A program made the position numbers and the translations under genes. DNA of 64,000 nt from Cereibacter_A sp052244495. GTDB lineage: Bacteria; Pseudomonadota; Alphaproteobacteria; Rhodobacterales; Rhodobacteraceae. The notes beneath the pieces are model-generated. The model worked only from the letters and a program-made list of their open reading frames with translations, searched no databases and was not told the DNA's origin. The stretch lies in NCBI GenBank assembly GCA_052244495.1, contig JBQPXH010000015.1; one strand, given 5' to 3'. Shown in pieces: positions 1 to 7,944 of the stretch (its first letter is position 1; each line of letters begins with the position of its first letter).

Positions 1-56
<56 letters not shown>

Positions 57-171
57 CGGACATGGCTCGGATGCGGCGTCAAGTGATGGCCACCAGTCCC
101 GTTTCCGCCTGTCTCCCGAGATGTGGCCTGCGACCCGGCGAGCCTTGCGCCCGGCCGGCGAAAGACCGATG

Positions 172-360
172 GTGCGGGCGACGGTTCCCGGGGGAAGCTC
201 CGGGCGAAGAGGGAATGCGGTGCGGGCCGAAGGATCCAAAGCCGCGACTGCCCCCGCAACTGTAGGCGGCGAGCGCGTCCCATCATGCCCACTGGCCCAG
301 GACAGGCCGGGAAGGGCGGGGCAAGCCGAGACCCGCAAGTCAGGAGACCTGCCGTCACAG
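172..360 (+). promoter_or_regulatory. Cobalamin (B12) riboswitch
   Basis: The stretch has the hallmark blocks of the adenosylcobalamin riboswitch. These are a GGGAATGCGGTGCG-like block near 209, the invariant GCTGCCCCCGCAACTGT-type core (here CGACTGCCCCCGCAACTGTA) near 245-264, GCCCACTGG near 287, and the B12 box AAGTCAGGAGACCTGCC at about 338-354. GACGGT at 180-185 can pair with GCCGTC at 351-356 as the closing helix. It sits 100 bases ahead of a three-gene B12 operon, so high cobalamin should shut off expression. The exact outer ends are approximate. Confidence 0.93.
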
Positions 361-456
361 GCCTGTAACACCGGGCGGGGTGTCCCGGGCGCAGGGTGCG
401 TGCGCCCGACGCGCCGCCCCTTCGCCTGCCCGCCTTCAATATGCGCGGAGGGCGCG

Positions 457-873
457 ATGATCGTGACGAAGAACGGACGGACCTACAGCCTCACCCAGTG
501 CCGGCACCGGAAGGGGCCCTGCCTGAAGGGGCTCTCGGTGGTCGAGCATCTGGCGAGTTCGGCCCGCTGCACCCAAGGGCTCATGGGGCCGGAGTTCGAG
601 ATGCAGGGCTGCGTGCGGCTCACGGGCTGCATCCGGCCGTGCACAGCGCTCTTCCGGCTGACGGCGGGCGGTCTCCAGCTCTTCTGCGACCTCGAACCCG
701 GGGACTGGTCGCCGGGCCTCGTGCGGCTGGCCGAGATGCTGGAGGACGGCGGCTCCTTCTCCGGCCGGCTCGCGGTCGAGCCGGCGGCCATCGTCATCGC
801 CTCGGCACCCGAACCGTCGGCCGGGCAGACGGTCGGATTGTCCGGCCCGAAGCGCGAGGCGGCTTTGCATTGA
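457..873 (+). CDS. Cys-rich DUF1636-like putative metal-binding protein in B12 operon
   Basis: A 138-residue protein with seven cysteines, several in a C-x5-C-x3-C arrangement near residues 49-59, followed by a FCDLEPGDW segment. This layout resembles the DUF1636/COG5469 predicted metal-binding proteins, which often sit beside cobalamin genes. The resemblance is by eye only and the biochemical role is not known. The ATG at 457 has a strong GGAGG just upstream. It is the first gene after the cobalamin riboswitch, and its TGA overlaps the TTG proposed as the bluE start, so translation of the two is probably coupled. A role in metal or cobalamin handling is inferred from position only. Confidence 0.8.
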   Translation: MIVTKNGRTYSLTQCRHRKGPCLKGLSVVEHLASSARCTQGLMGPEFEMQGCVRLTGCIRPCTALFRLTAGGLQLFCDLEPGDWSPGLVRLAEMLEDGGSFSGRLAVEPAAIVIASAPEPSAGQTVGLSGPKREAALH

Positions 874-1700
874 TCCTGACCGAGGTGCAGGCACAGGGCG
901 CGGCCGGAAATCGCGCGCGGGTGGCGGGCCATCTGGGCGAGTTCCTGCAGGGACGGATCGGCCCGGCGGGGCCGCTCGCGCTGGTGACGCTGCCCTGCCC
1001 TGCCCTGACCGCCGAGGCGGCGCGCCTGCCGGGCCGCCTCGCGCTGCACCAGCCGGGCGCGCGGATGCTCTCGCTGCCGGCGCTGCGCCGGCTGCTGACG
1101 GCTGCGGGCCTACGTGCGGAAGGCCGGTTCCGGCTGGCGCTCGACATGCCGCCCGGTGGAGGCGCCGGGGCCTCGACCGCCGCCCGCGTGGCGATCCTGC
1201 GCGCGGCGGGCGTGGGCGAGGCCACCACCCTCTTCCGCGCCTGCCTCGCCTCGGAGGGTGCAAGCGATCCCCTGATGTTCGACCGGCCCGAGCGGTTGCT
1301 CTGGGCCTCGCGGGAGGGGCGGGTGCTCGCCTGCCTGCCGCCCCTGCCCCGGATGGAGGTCATCGGCGGCTTCTTCGGTTCGCCGCGGCGCACCGATCCC
1401 GCCGACCTCGCCTTCCCTGACATCGCAGATCTGGTGGAGGACTGGCCCTCGGCCGACCTGCCCGGCCTCGCCCGGCTCGCCACCCTGTCCGCGATGCGCT
1501 GCCTGGCACTGCGCGGACCGGCGGAGGATCCGACAGCCGCGCTCGCCGAGCGGCTGGACGCGCTCGGCTGGGCCATCGGCCACACGGGCTCCGCCCGCGC
1601 GCTGATCTTCCCCCCGGGTGCCGTCCCGTGCGGGGCCGCCGAGGCATTGCGGGCGGCGGGCTTTTCGCGCATCACCCGCTTCCGCATCGGCGGAGCCTGA
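870..1700 (+). CDS. bluE: L-threonine kinase (GHMP kinase family), PduX/BluE type
   Basis: Phosphorylates L-threonine to O-phospho-L-threonine, the precursor of the (R)-1-aminopropanol linker of cobalamin. The protein opens with a GHLGEFLQGR segment typical of GHMP kinases of the PduX/BluE group and has a glycine-rich phosphate loop, PPGGGAGAST, at about residues 94-103. Length is about 276 residues. The start is uncertain: TTG at 870 overlaps the previous stop codon (TTGA), and GTG at 885 is the alternative. The gene is second in the riboswitch-controlled operon, directly before the threonine-phosphate decarboxylase that uses its product, which supports the call. Confidence 0.88.
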   Translation: MILTEVQAQGAAGNRARVAGHLGEFLQGRIGPAGPLALVTLPCPALTAEAARLPGRLALHQPGARMLSLPALRRLLTAAGLRAEGRFRLALDMPPGGGAGASTAARVAILRAAGVGEATTLFRACLASEGASDPLMFDRPERLLWASREGRVLACLPPLPRMEVIGGFFGSPRRTDPADLAFPDIADLVEDWPSADLPGLARLATLSAMRCLALRGPAEDPTAALAERLDALGWAIGHTGSARALIFPPGAVPCGAAEALRAAGFSRITRFRIGGA

Positions 1701-1710
1701 GGGAGAGGAC

Positions 1711-2685
1711 ATGCGCGACCACGGCGGAAATCTCGACAGCGCGGCGGCGCTCTACGGCGGCGCGACCGAGGACTGGCTCGACCTCTCCACCGGGATCAAC
1801 CGCGTCCCCTATCCGATGCCCGTCCTGCCCGGCCGCGCCCTGACTGCCCTGCCCGATGCGGCAGCCGAGGCGCGCCTTATGGCCGCTGCCCGCGCCGCCT
1901 ATCGTACCGAGGCTCCGATGCTTGCCGTGGCCGGGGCGCAGGCCGCGATCCAGCTCGTCCCGCGGCTCGCGTCGCCGGGCGTCGCCCGCGTGCTCGGCCC
2001 GACCTACAATGAACATGCGGCAAGCCTCCGGGCCGCGGGCTGGCAGGTCGAGGAGGTGGGTGACCTCGGCGACCTCGCCGGCGCCGACCTTGCCGTGCTC
2101 GTCAATCCGAACAACCCCGACGGCCGGCGCCATGCACCGGAGAGCCTTCGGGCACTCCTGCCGCGCGTGGGCCGGCTTCTGGTGGACGAGAGCTTCGCCG
2201 ATCCGCTGCCCGATCTGTCGCTCGCCCCCGACGCCGGGGTGCCGGGGCTTCTGGTGCTGCGCTCCTTCGGCAAGTTCTACGGTCTTGCGGGGCTGCGTCT
2301 GGGCTTCTTGCTGGGCGGTGCCGACGACGTGGCGGCGCTGGCGCGGATGGCCGGGCCGTGGTCGGTCTCGGGGCCGGCCATTGCCGCGGGAGAGGTAGCC
2401 TTGGCCGACCGTGACTGGGCGCAGTCCACGATCGCGCGACTCGAAGCCGAGGGGCCGCGGCTCGACTCGCTGACCGCCCGCATGGGCTGGCGGCTGGCCG
2501 GAGGCGCGCATCTCTTCCGGCTCTACGATACCCCCGATGCCCGTGCGGCGCAGGACCACCTCGCCCGCGCCCGGATCTGGAGCCGGATCTTCCCCTGGTC
2601 GGACCGGCTGATCCGCCTCGGCCTGCCGGGCGGCGAGACGGAATGGGCGCGTCTCGACGCGGCCTTCAGGGCTAGGACGCGGTAG
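1711..2685 (+). CDS. cobC: Threonine-phosphate decarboxylase (aminotransferase class I/II fold)
   Basis: A PLP enzyme that decarboxylates L-threonine O-3-phosphate to (R)-1-amino-2-propanol phosphate for cobinamide synthesis. It is called CobC in the aerobic-pathway naming and CobD in Salmonella. The 324-residue protein has the N-terminal HGGNL and DLSTGINRVPYP segments, the VNPNNPDG motif, and the PLP-binding lysine in SFGKFYGLAGLRLG (about K188). The ATG at 1711 is preceded by GGGAGAGG, 10 bases after the bluE stop. It is the last gene of the riboswitch operon and converges on pqqE. Confidence 0.93.
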   Translation: MRDHGGNLDSAAALYGGATEDWLDLSTGINRVPYPMPVLPGRALTALPDAAAEARLMAAARAAYRTEAPMLAVAGAQAAIQLVPRLASPGVARVLGPTYNEHAASLRAAGWQVEEVGDLGDLAGADLAVLVNPNNPDGRRHAPESLRALLPRVGRLLVDESFADPLPDLSLAPDAGVPGLLVLRSFGKFYGLAGLRLGFLLGGADDVAALARMAGPWSVSGPAIAAGEVALADRDWAQSTIARLEAEGPRLDSLTARMGWRLAGGAHLFRLYDTPDARAAQDHLARARIWSRIFPWSDRLIRLGLPGGETEWARLDAAFRARTR

Positions 2686-2791
2686 GCCGCCGTTCAGCGA
2701 CCGAAAGCGCGCCGCGACCCTTCTTCCCATTCACCGGACCCCGGGCATGAGCAGTCCGCGCGCCGCCCGGCAGGCTGCCCGTGACCGAGGC

Positions 2792-3934
2792 TCAGCCCTC
2801 CGGCGTGCCGCCCGAGAAGTTGCGATAGAGGAAGCGGTTTGAGCCGGCCTCGGCCTCGGCGCCCGCGAGCGAGAAAAGCTGCGCATGAAGCGGCGACTTG
2901 GCGCAGGCCGGATCGGTCGCGGCCGCGTCGCCCGCCAGCGCGAAGGCCTGACAGCGGCAGCCGCCGAAATCCTCCTCGGCGTGGATGCAGGACCGGCAGG
3001 GTTCCTGCATCCAGCCGGTGCCGCGGTAGAGGTTCAGCGCCTCGGACCGCTGCCAGATCTCGGCCAGCGGCGCCTCGCGCACCGAATCGAACCGGAGCCC
3101 GGTGATCGTCTCGGCTGCGTGGCAGGGCAGCACCTTGCCCGAGGGCGAGATGTTGAAGAACTGCCGCCCCCAGCCGCCCATGCAGGTCTTCGGTCGCACC
3201 GCGTAATAGTCCGGGATCACATAGTCGATGGCGAGCACGCCCGCGAGCCGCGCCTGCGCCTCCTCGACGATCCGCGTCGCCTCGTCGAGCTGCGCGAGTG
3301 TCGGCATCAGCGCCGCGCGGTTCTTCAGCGCCCAACCGTAATATTGCACATGCGCCACCTCGAGCCGCTGCGCGCCCGTCTCGACCGCCATGTCGATGAT
3401 GCGGGGCAACTCCTCGAGGTTCTGGCGGTGCATCACGGCGTTGAGCGTGAGCGCCATCCCCTCGGCACGCACCCAACCCGCGGCCTCGATCTTCTTCGCA
3501 TGACCGCCGCGGAATCCGCCGATGCGCTCGGCCAGCGGCGCGCTCGCGCCCTGCAGGCTCACCTGCACATGGGCAAGCCCCGCCTCGGCCAGTTCGGCCA
3601 CCTTGGCGCGCGTGAACATCACCGCCGAGGTGATGAGGTTGGTATAGAGGCCCGCCCGGTCGGCATGGGCCACGAGTTCCATCAGATCGCGCCGCACCAG
3701 CGGTTCGCCGCCCGAAAAATGGATCTGGAGGACCCCGAGCGCCGCCAGCTCGCCGATCACCCGTTGCCATTCGTCGGTCGAGAGCTCGCGGCTCGCCGCC
3801 TCCAGCTCCACCGGGTTCGAGCAATAGGGACATTGCAGCGGGCAGCGGTGTGTAAGCTCGGCCAGCACCGCCATCGGCAGCGCGGGCGCTGTCCGGGCGG
3901 CGGGCTCGGGGGCGGCGAAGGCGCGATCGTCCAT
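2792..3934 (-). CDS. pqqE: PqqA peptide cyclase, radical SAM enzyme
   Basis: Forms the carbon-carbon bond between the Glu and Tyr side chains of the PqqA peptide, the first step of PQQ synthesis. The 380-residue protein has the radical SAM cluster motif C31-x3-C35-x2-C38, an FSGGEPL glycine motif, and a SPASM-type C-terminal domain with CMGGW, CHAAE and a CRSC...GGCRC cluster for auxiliary Fe-S centres. Its ATG overlaps the pqqD stop codon (ATGA). It is the last gene of the pqqABCDE operon. Confidence 0.96.
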   Translation of the reverse strand: MDDRAFAAPEPAARTAPALPMAVLAELTHRCPLQCPYCSNPVELEAASRELSTDEWQRVIGELAALGVLQIHFSGGEPLVRRDLMELVAHADRAGLYTNLITSAVMFTRAKVAELAEAGLAHVQVSLQGASAPLAERIGGFRGGHAKKIEAAGWVRAEGMALTLNAVMHRQNLEELPRIIDMAVETGAQRLEVAHVQYYGWALKNRAALMPTLAQLDEATRIVEEAQARLAGVLAIDYVIPDYYAVRPKTCMGGWGRQFFNISPSGKVLPCHAAETITGLRFDSVREAPLAEIWQRSEALNLYRGTGWMQEPCRSCIHAEEDFGGCRCQAFALAGDAAATDPACAKSPLHAQLFSLAGAEAEAGSNRFLYRNFSGGTPEG

Positions 3935-4230
3935 CAGGCGGCCTCCCGATCGATCAGATAGCCGCGGTCGGCCAAATCCTGCAGCAGCGCCAGCACCTCG
4001 TGCGCGATGACGCCGGGCTCGGCCACATATTTCCGCTCGAAAAGCGCGGTCAGCCCCGCCACCGTCTCCTGCCCGTCGCAAGCCTGCAGGATCTCGACGC
4101 AGATCTCGTCGGGCGTCATCACCCGCTCGGGCACCAGAAGCACCCACTGCTGACGGCTCTGGTCAAAGCGCAGCCGGGCATGACGGGCAAGCTGCGGCAC
4201 GCTGCCGGACGAAAGCTCGAGGCGGCTCAC
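3934..4230 (-). CDS. pqqD: PQQ synthesis peptide chaperone PqqD
   Basis: PqqD binds the PqqA peptide and presents it to PqqE. This 98-residue protein carries the family patterns ARLRFDQSRQQWVLLVPERV and the C-terminal LLQDLADRGYL helix. The GTG start at 4230 overlaps the TGA of pqqC (GTGA), and its own TGA overlaps the ATG of pqqE. Such tight coupling would keep the chaperone and the cyclase in step. Separate pqqD and pqqE genes are the usual arrangement, although some species fuse them. Confidence 0.94.
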   Translation of the reverse strand: MSRLELSSGSVPQLARHARLRFDQSRQQWVLLVPERVMTPDEICVEILQACDGQETVAGLTALFERKYVAEPGVIAHEVLALLQDLADRGYLIDREAA

Positions 4231-4994
4231 CGCATCTCCTCCGGCACGAAGGCGCCGGGCGGGACATGGCCCAGCACATAGGCATGGTGGAGCGCGTCGA
4301 GCTGGGTCCAGAGCACCTGTGTCTTGAAGATCAGCGCATTGCACACCGCCGCGCGCTCCTCGGGCGTGCGGGCATGTTCGCGGACATAGCGCAGCGCATA
4401 GTCCGCGTCGCGCGGCGCCTGCGTCAGACGGCGCTGGAAATAGGCCATGACTGTCGGATTGATGAAATCGTAGTACGACAGCATCCCCGAGATCCGGGTG
4501 GCATGGATGTTCGGCGCGAAAAGCTCCGTCAGGCAGGAGGCGATGGCCTCGAGCGGGCTGCGGTCGCGGACGAAATGGACGTAGGCCTCGACCGCGAAGC
4601 GGGTGGCGGGCAGGATGCCATCGGTCGATTCCACATAGGCCCGGTCGAGCCCAAGCCCGTCCGTCAGGATCAGCCAGCGGTCGATCCCGCCCTCGGCCCC
4701 CTCGGCGCCGTCGTGATCTTCGAGCCGGTGGCGCCACTCGATCCGCGTGGCACGATCGCGGAAGCGCGAGATCACCACCGCATCCTTCACCGGGATCGTG
4801 CACTGGTAGTAATAGCGGTTCAGCGCCCAGGCCTGCACCTGGCCCTTCGTGAGTTCGCCGCCGTGCAGCATATGGTGGAACGGGTGGCGGTCGTGGTAGC
4901 GCGCCGCGCCGATCTCGCGCAGCCGCTCTTCCATGGCGTCGGCGCTCTCCAGCGGCCGGGCGGGCGACAGGGCGGTGCTCAGGTCGAGGCTCAT
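4227..4994 (-). CDS. pqqC: Pyrroloquinoline-quinone synthase PqqC
   Basis: Catalyses the last step of PQQ synthesis, the cofactor-free eight-electron ring-closing oxidation of AHQQ. The 255-residue protein shows family segments YHDRHPFHHMLHGG, NRYYYQ and KDAVVISR, and the histidine-rich LDALHHAYV near the C-terminus. The start MSLDLSTAL at 4994 overlaps the pqqB stop codon (ATGA). An in-frame upstream GTG lies inside pqqB and is less likely. Confidence 0.96.
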   Translation of the reverse strand: MSLDLSTALSPARPLESADAMEERLREIGAARYHDRHPFHHMLHGGELTKGQVQAWALNRYYYQCTIPVKDAVVISRFRDRATRIEWRHRLEDHDGAEGAEGGIDRWLILTDGLGLDRAYVESTDGILPATRFAVEAYVHFVRDRSPLEAIASCLTELFAPNIHATRISGMLSYYDFINPTVMAYFQRRLTQAPRDADYALRYVREHARTPEERAAVCNALIFKTQVLWTQLDALHHAYVLGHVPPGAFVPEEMR

Positions 4995-5893
4995 GCGACG
5001 AACTCCATTCCGGGGGCGGGAACGCACCATCCGGCGCGCTCGGCGGCATCTCTTTCGGGCGAACCCGGCATCAGCACCGGGTTCGAGTTGTTGATGTGGA
5101 CGAAGACCTTGCGGGCGATCCCCAGAGGCTCCAGCGCCGCCATCGCGCCCTCGGGCCCGCTCATCGAGATATGGCCCATGCGCCGCCCGGTCTTCTGCGA
5201 GAGGCCCGCGCGGATCATCTCGTCGTCCTGCCAGAGCGTGCCGTCGAAGAAGACGAGATCCGCCCCGGCAAGCCGCTCGGCCAGCGCGGGCGTGACCTCC
5301 GCGCAGCCGGGCAGGATGAAGGCGCGCCGGCCGCCGGCCGACAGCTCGAGGCCGATGCTGTCGCCTTCCGCCGCCCCCTCTTCCTCGCGCCAGAGGGCGG
5401 GCTTGCCGGGCACGGCGAAGCTCCGCACCGCAAGCCCGGAGGAGCGTCCGTCGGTAAGCACCGGCTCGAAGGGCGTCTCGGGCAGCATGGGGCGGCGCGG
5501 CACGATATCGTGGCGCAGGACGCCGAAGATCGGGTTGGCCGCCAGCACCGCGAGCACGTCAGGATGGGCATGGATGGCGAAGGGCCAGCCCTCGCGCATC
5601 GTGAGCAGCCCCGCCACCGCGTCGACCTCGGCATTGGTCAGGATCACGCCTGCGATGGGTGAATGGCGCAGGCCCTGTCGCGGATGCAGCGCCGGCGTGT
5701 CGAGGATCTGCTGGCGCAGGTCGGGCGAGGCATTCACGAGAAACCATGTCTCGCCATCGGCGCTTGCCGCGAGCGAGCATTGGCCGTTTCGGAGCGCGGG
5801 CCGGGCCCGCGCCTCCTGGCATCCAGCGCAGTTGCAGTTCCACTGCGGCAGGCCGCCGCCTGCTGCGGAGCCGAGGACAATGATCCGGAGCAT
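4991..5893 (-). CDS. pqqB: PQQ biosynthesis protein PqqB, metallo-beta-lactamase fold
   Basis: PqqB is a metallo-hydrolase-fold protein that hydroxylates the tyrosine-derived part of the crosslinked precursor. The 300-residue protein has MLRIIVLGSAAGGGLPQWNC at the N-terminus with the paired cysteines of CNCAGC, and the later LVFFDGTLWQDDEM and VFVHINNSNPVL segments of the family. The ATG at 5893 is spaced 9 bases from a GGAG. An in-frame GTG at 5908 would add five residues but lacks a better site. Confidence 0.95.
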   Translation of the reverse strand: MLRIIVLGSAAGGGLPQWNCNCAGCQEARARPALRNGQCSLAASADGETWFLVNASPDLRQQILDTPALHPRQGLRHSPIAGVILTNAEVDAVAGLLTMREGWPFAIHAHPDVLAVLAANPIFGVLRHDIVPRRPMLPETPFEPVLTDGRSSGLAVRSFAVPGKPALWREEEGAAEGDSIGLELSAGGRRAFILPGCAEVTPALAERLAGADLVFFDGTLWQDDEMIRAGLSQKTGRRMGHISMSGPEGAMAALEPLGIARKVFVHINNSNPVLMPGSPERDAAERAGWCVPAPGMEFVA

Positions 5894-5911
5894 CGCAGCA
5901 GGCTCCACTCG

Positions 5912-5992
5912 TTACTTGCGCTTGGCGCAGGAATACATGTTGATTTCCATCCCCACCGGGGTCTCGTCGTAACGCGGGGTCTTCCAGGCCAT
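5912..5992 (-). CDS. pqqA: PQQ precursor peptide PqqA (26 residues)
   Basis: The peptide substrate from which PQQ is carved. It has 26 residues and begins MAWKTPRYDETPVG. It contains the conserved E16-x3-Y20 pair (METINMY-type context, here MEINMY) whose side chains PqqE joins. The GGAGGAGGAG just upstream is an unusually strong ribosome binding site, as expected for a peptide needed in large molar excess. The stop lies 18 bases before the pqqB ATG. Standard gene callers can miss it because of its length. Confidence 0.96.
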   Translation of the reverse strand: MAWKTPRYDETPVGMEINMYSCAKRK

Positions 5993-6079
5993 GGGATCTC
6001 CTCCTCCGTGATGGCGCCGCTCCAGGGCGGCCGATCTGAGTATTGGGGCTGCGACAAAGGGTCGCCAGTTATGGAGAGG

Positions 6080-6108
6080 ATAGGCAGAACCTATTGCCGG
6101 GCAGTAGG
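6080..6108. promoter_or_regulatory. Putative operator: TAGG/CCTA dyads upstream of pqqA
   Basis: ATAGG-N5-CCTAT at 6080-6094 is a perfect dyad, and a further TAGG at 6105-6108 makes a second dyad, CCTA-N11-TAGG. They lie about 90-115 bases before the pqqA ATG, between it and the divergent face of the LysR regulator gene. LysR regulators usually bind such interrupted dyads upstream of target promoters. Assignment to this LysR is inference from position. Confidence 0.35.
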
Positions 6109-6273
6109 TGCTCCACTGGCTTCCGCGTCGGTGGCCCGTTCCGGCCAGCGCGGGGAAAGGAAAGTCCTGCCGTGCATGCGCCGGCACAAAGTGTCGGTGC
6201 GCGGTAACGCCCGTAGAACGCACCGATGTTGCGCGTGGCGAGCCTGCGGCGTCGCAGGTCCAGCGACCGTATG

Positions 6274-7284
6274 TCAGGGACGTGTCAGCAGGGGCGGCAG
6301 CGCGTCGATGACCGGCAGGCGGACGGCGGCGCCGGCCGCCTGCAGGGCGGCCACGACTGCCGCATGACGGCCGGCGCGGTGCTGGGACGGCTGGATCAAC
6401 GCCACGATCCGACGCGGTTCGAGCCCCGCATGGTAAAGCCGGAGCCCAGGCGCCGCGCCGACCGAGAGCGCCGGCACGATGCAGACCCCGAGCCCCGCGC
6501 GCACCATCGAGAGCGCCGTCTCGAAGCTCCTCACCCGCGCCGTCATCCGGTTCTGCGGCAGCATCTCGGCGAACCAGCTTTCGATGCGCCGACTGTGCTG
6601 GGTGCCGAAGGCGATCTGTATCGAGGCGTTCAGGACCGCCTGCTGATCGAGGGCAAGATCCTCCAGCCGCTCCACGCCGCCGAGGTCCAGCGACTCGGGG
6701 ACCGCGAGGACGGTCGGGTCGGCCATGATGGGGATCTGGAGAAAGCCGGTGCTTGCCTCCGAGATTGAATTCGCGGCCAGAAGACCGATGTCCGCCTGCC
6801 GGGAATAGAGCATCTCGAGCACGTCCGCGGGCGCGCCTTCAAGCAGGTCGCATTCGGTCGTGCCGTCGAGGTCCATGTGCCGGAGCGCCTCGGGCAGGAT
6901 CGTCCGCAGAAGCGATTCGACCCCCGCCAGACGCAGCGGATGGCGCTGGCCGCTGCCATAGGAGGCGAGCGTATCCTCCAGATCCTGCATCCCGCGCAGC
7001 ACGGGCTCGGCCTTGCGCAGCATCAGCACGCCGGCCTCGGTCAGGATCATCCGGTTCGACCGGCGCACGAACAGGGGGAACCCGAGGCTCTGCTCGAGCC
7101 CGATGATCTGCTGCGACAGCGAGGGCTGCGTGATGCCGAGAAGCTTCGCCGCCCCTGTCAGGGACTGCGACTGCGCGACGGCCCAGAAGGCCTTCAGCTT
7201 GCGGAAAGTCAGTTCCGGCCCCGTCTGCACTCCGAGCCTGAGATCGGAAGAAGCGGGCCTCGCCTCCCGCACCGCCTTCTGCAT
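6274..7284 (-). CDS. LysR-family transcriptional regulator
   Basis: A 336-residue regulator with a winged helix-turn-helix at about residues 27-87 (ELTFRKLKAFWAVAQSQSL, AAKLLGITQPSLSQQI, LGFPLFVR) followed by the periplasmic-binding-like effector domain. The ATG at 7284 follows GGGAGGA. It lies 281 bases upstream of pqqA on the same strand, so it may control the pqq operon, but the effector and targets cannot be read from the sequence. The N-terminal extension of some 25 residues before the HTH is longer than usual. Confidence 0.88.
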   Translation of the reverse strand: MQKAVREARPASSDLRLGVQTGPELTFRKLKAFWAVAQSQSLTGAAKLLGITQPSLSQQIIGLEQSLGFPLFVRRSNRMILTEAGVLMLRKAEPVLRGMQDLEDTLASYGSGQRHPLRLAGVESLLRTILPEALRHMDLDGTTECDLLEGAPADVLEMLYSRQADIGLLAANSISEASTGFLQIPIMADPTVLAVPESLDLGGVERLEDLALDQQAVLNASIQIAFGTQHSRRIESWFAEMLPQNRMTARVRSFETALSMVRAGLGVCIVPALSVGAAPGLRLYHAGLEPRRIVALIQPSQHRAGRHAAVVAALQAAGAAVRLPVIDALPPLLTRP

Positions 7285-7380
7285 GTCCGGTCCTCCCTGC
7301 CGTATCAGGCAGAGTGGCAGCAGGCGGTTGCGCCGTCTGCCCCGACGAAGGGAGGAGGCGGCGAACGGGTCTCGCTGCGG

Positions 7381-7800
7381 TCAGCCCCCGAGACGGCGGC
7401 GCATCTCCTCTTCCTGCTCGGCAACCTCGGGGGGCAGCGCGTCGCCGAAATCCTCCATCTCGTAGAGCGGCCGGATCTCGATGTCGGACGGACCGGGCAT
7501 CGGGTTGGGGCAGCGCTTTACCCAGTCGATCGCCTCATCCAGATCGCGAACCTCCCAGAGCCAGAACCCGGCCACCAGTTCCTCCGGCGGGCCGAAGGGT
7601 CCCATCGTCACGCTGCGGGATGCGCCGTCGAAGCGCACGCGCGCGCCGTGCGACGACGGCCTCAACCCGTCTCCCGACTTCATGAGGCCCGCGGCGACCA
7701 GTTCCTCGTTGAACCGGTGCATCGCCTCGAACATTCCGGGCTCCGGCATGACGCCCGCCTCGCTGTCGCCGGTTGCCTTCACCATCACGATGACGCGCAT
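7381..7800 (-). CDS. YCII-related (DGPF/DGPFAETKE) domain protein
   Basis: A 139-residue protein beginning MRVIVMVKATGDSEAG, with the VTMGPFGPPEELVAGFWLWEV stretch that corresponds to the DGPF(AETKE) signature of the YCII-related family. It has a ferredoxin-like alpha/beta fold and often sits beside ECF sigma factors. The exact reaction of these proteins is unknown. No sigma factor gene is next to it here. The ATG at 7800 follows GGGGAGGAAG. It is transcribed away from cobQ. Confidence 0.85.
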   Translation of the reverse strand: MRVIVMVKATGDSEAGVMPEPGMFEAMHRFNEELVAAGLMKSGDGLRPSSHGARVRFDGASRSVTMGPFGPPEELVAGFWLWEVRDLDEAIDWVKRCPNPMPGPSDIEIRPLYEMEDFGDALPPEVAEQEEEMRRRLGG

Positions 7801-7944
7801 GGAACTTCCTCCCCTGAATGGCCGGACCAGCATCGGCGCAAAGATACGCCCGCGACAAAACTTTTTTGCGTCGCGTGCGATCTTGGCAAATCGTGGCCGA
7901 CGGGCGAGAAGCGGCAAGCCAGACGATGCCCGAAGGAGACGACC

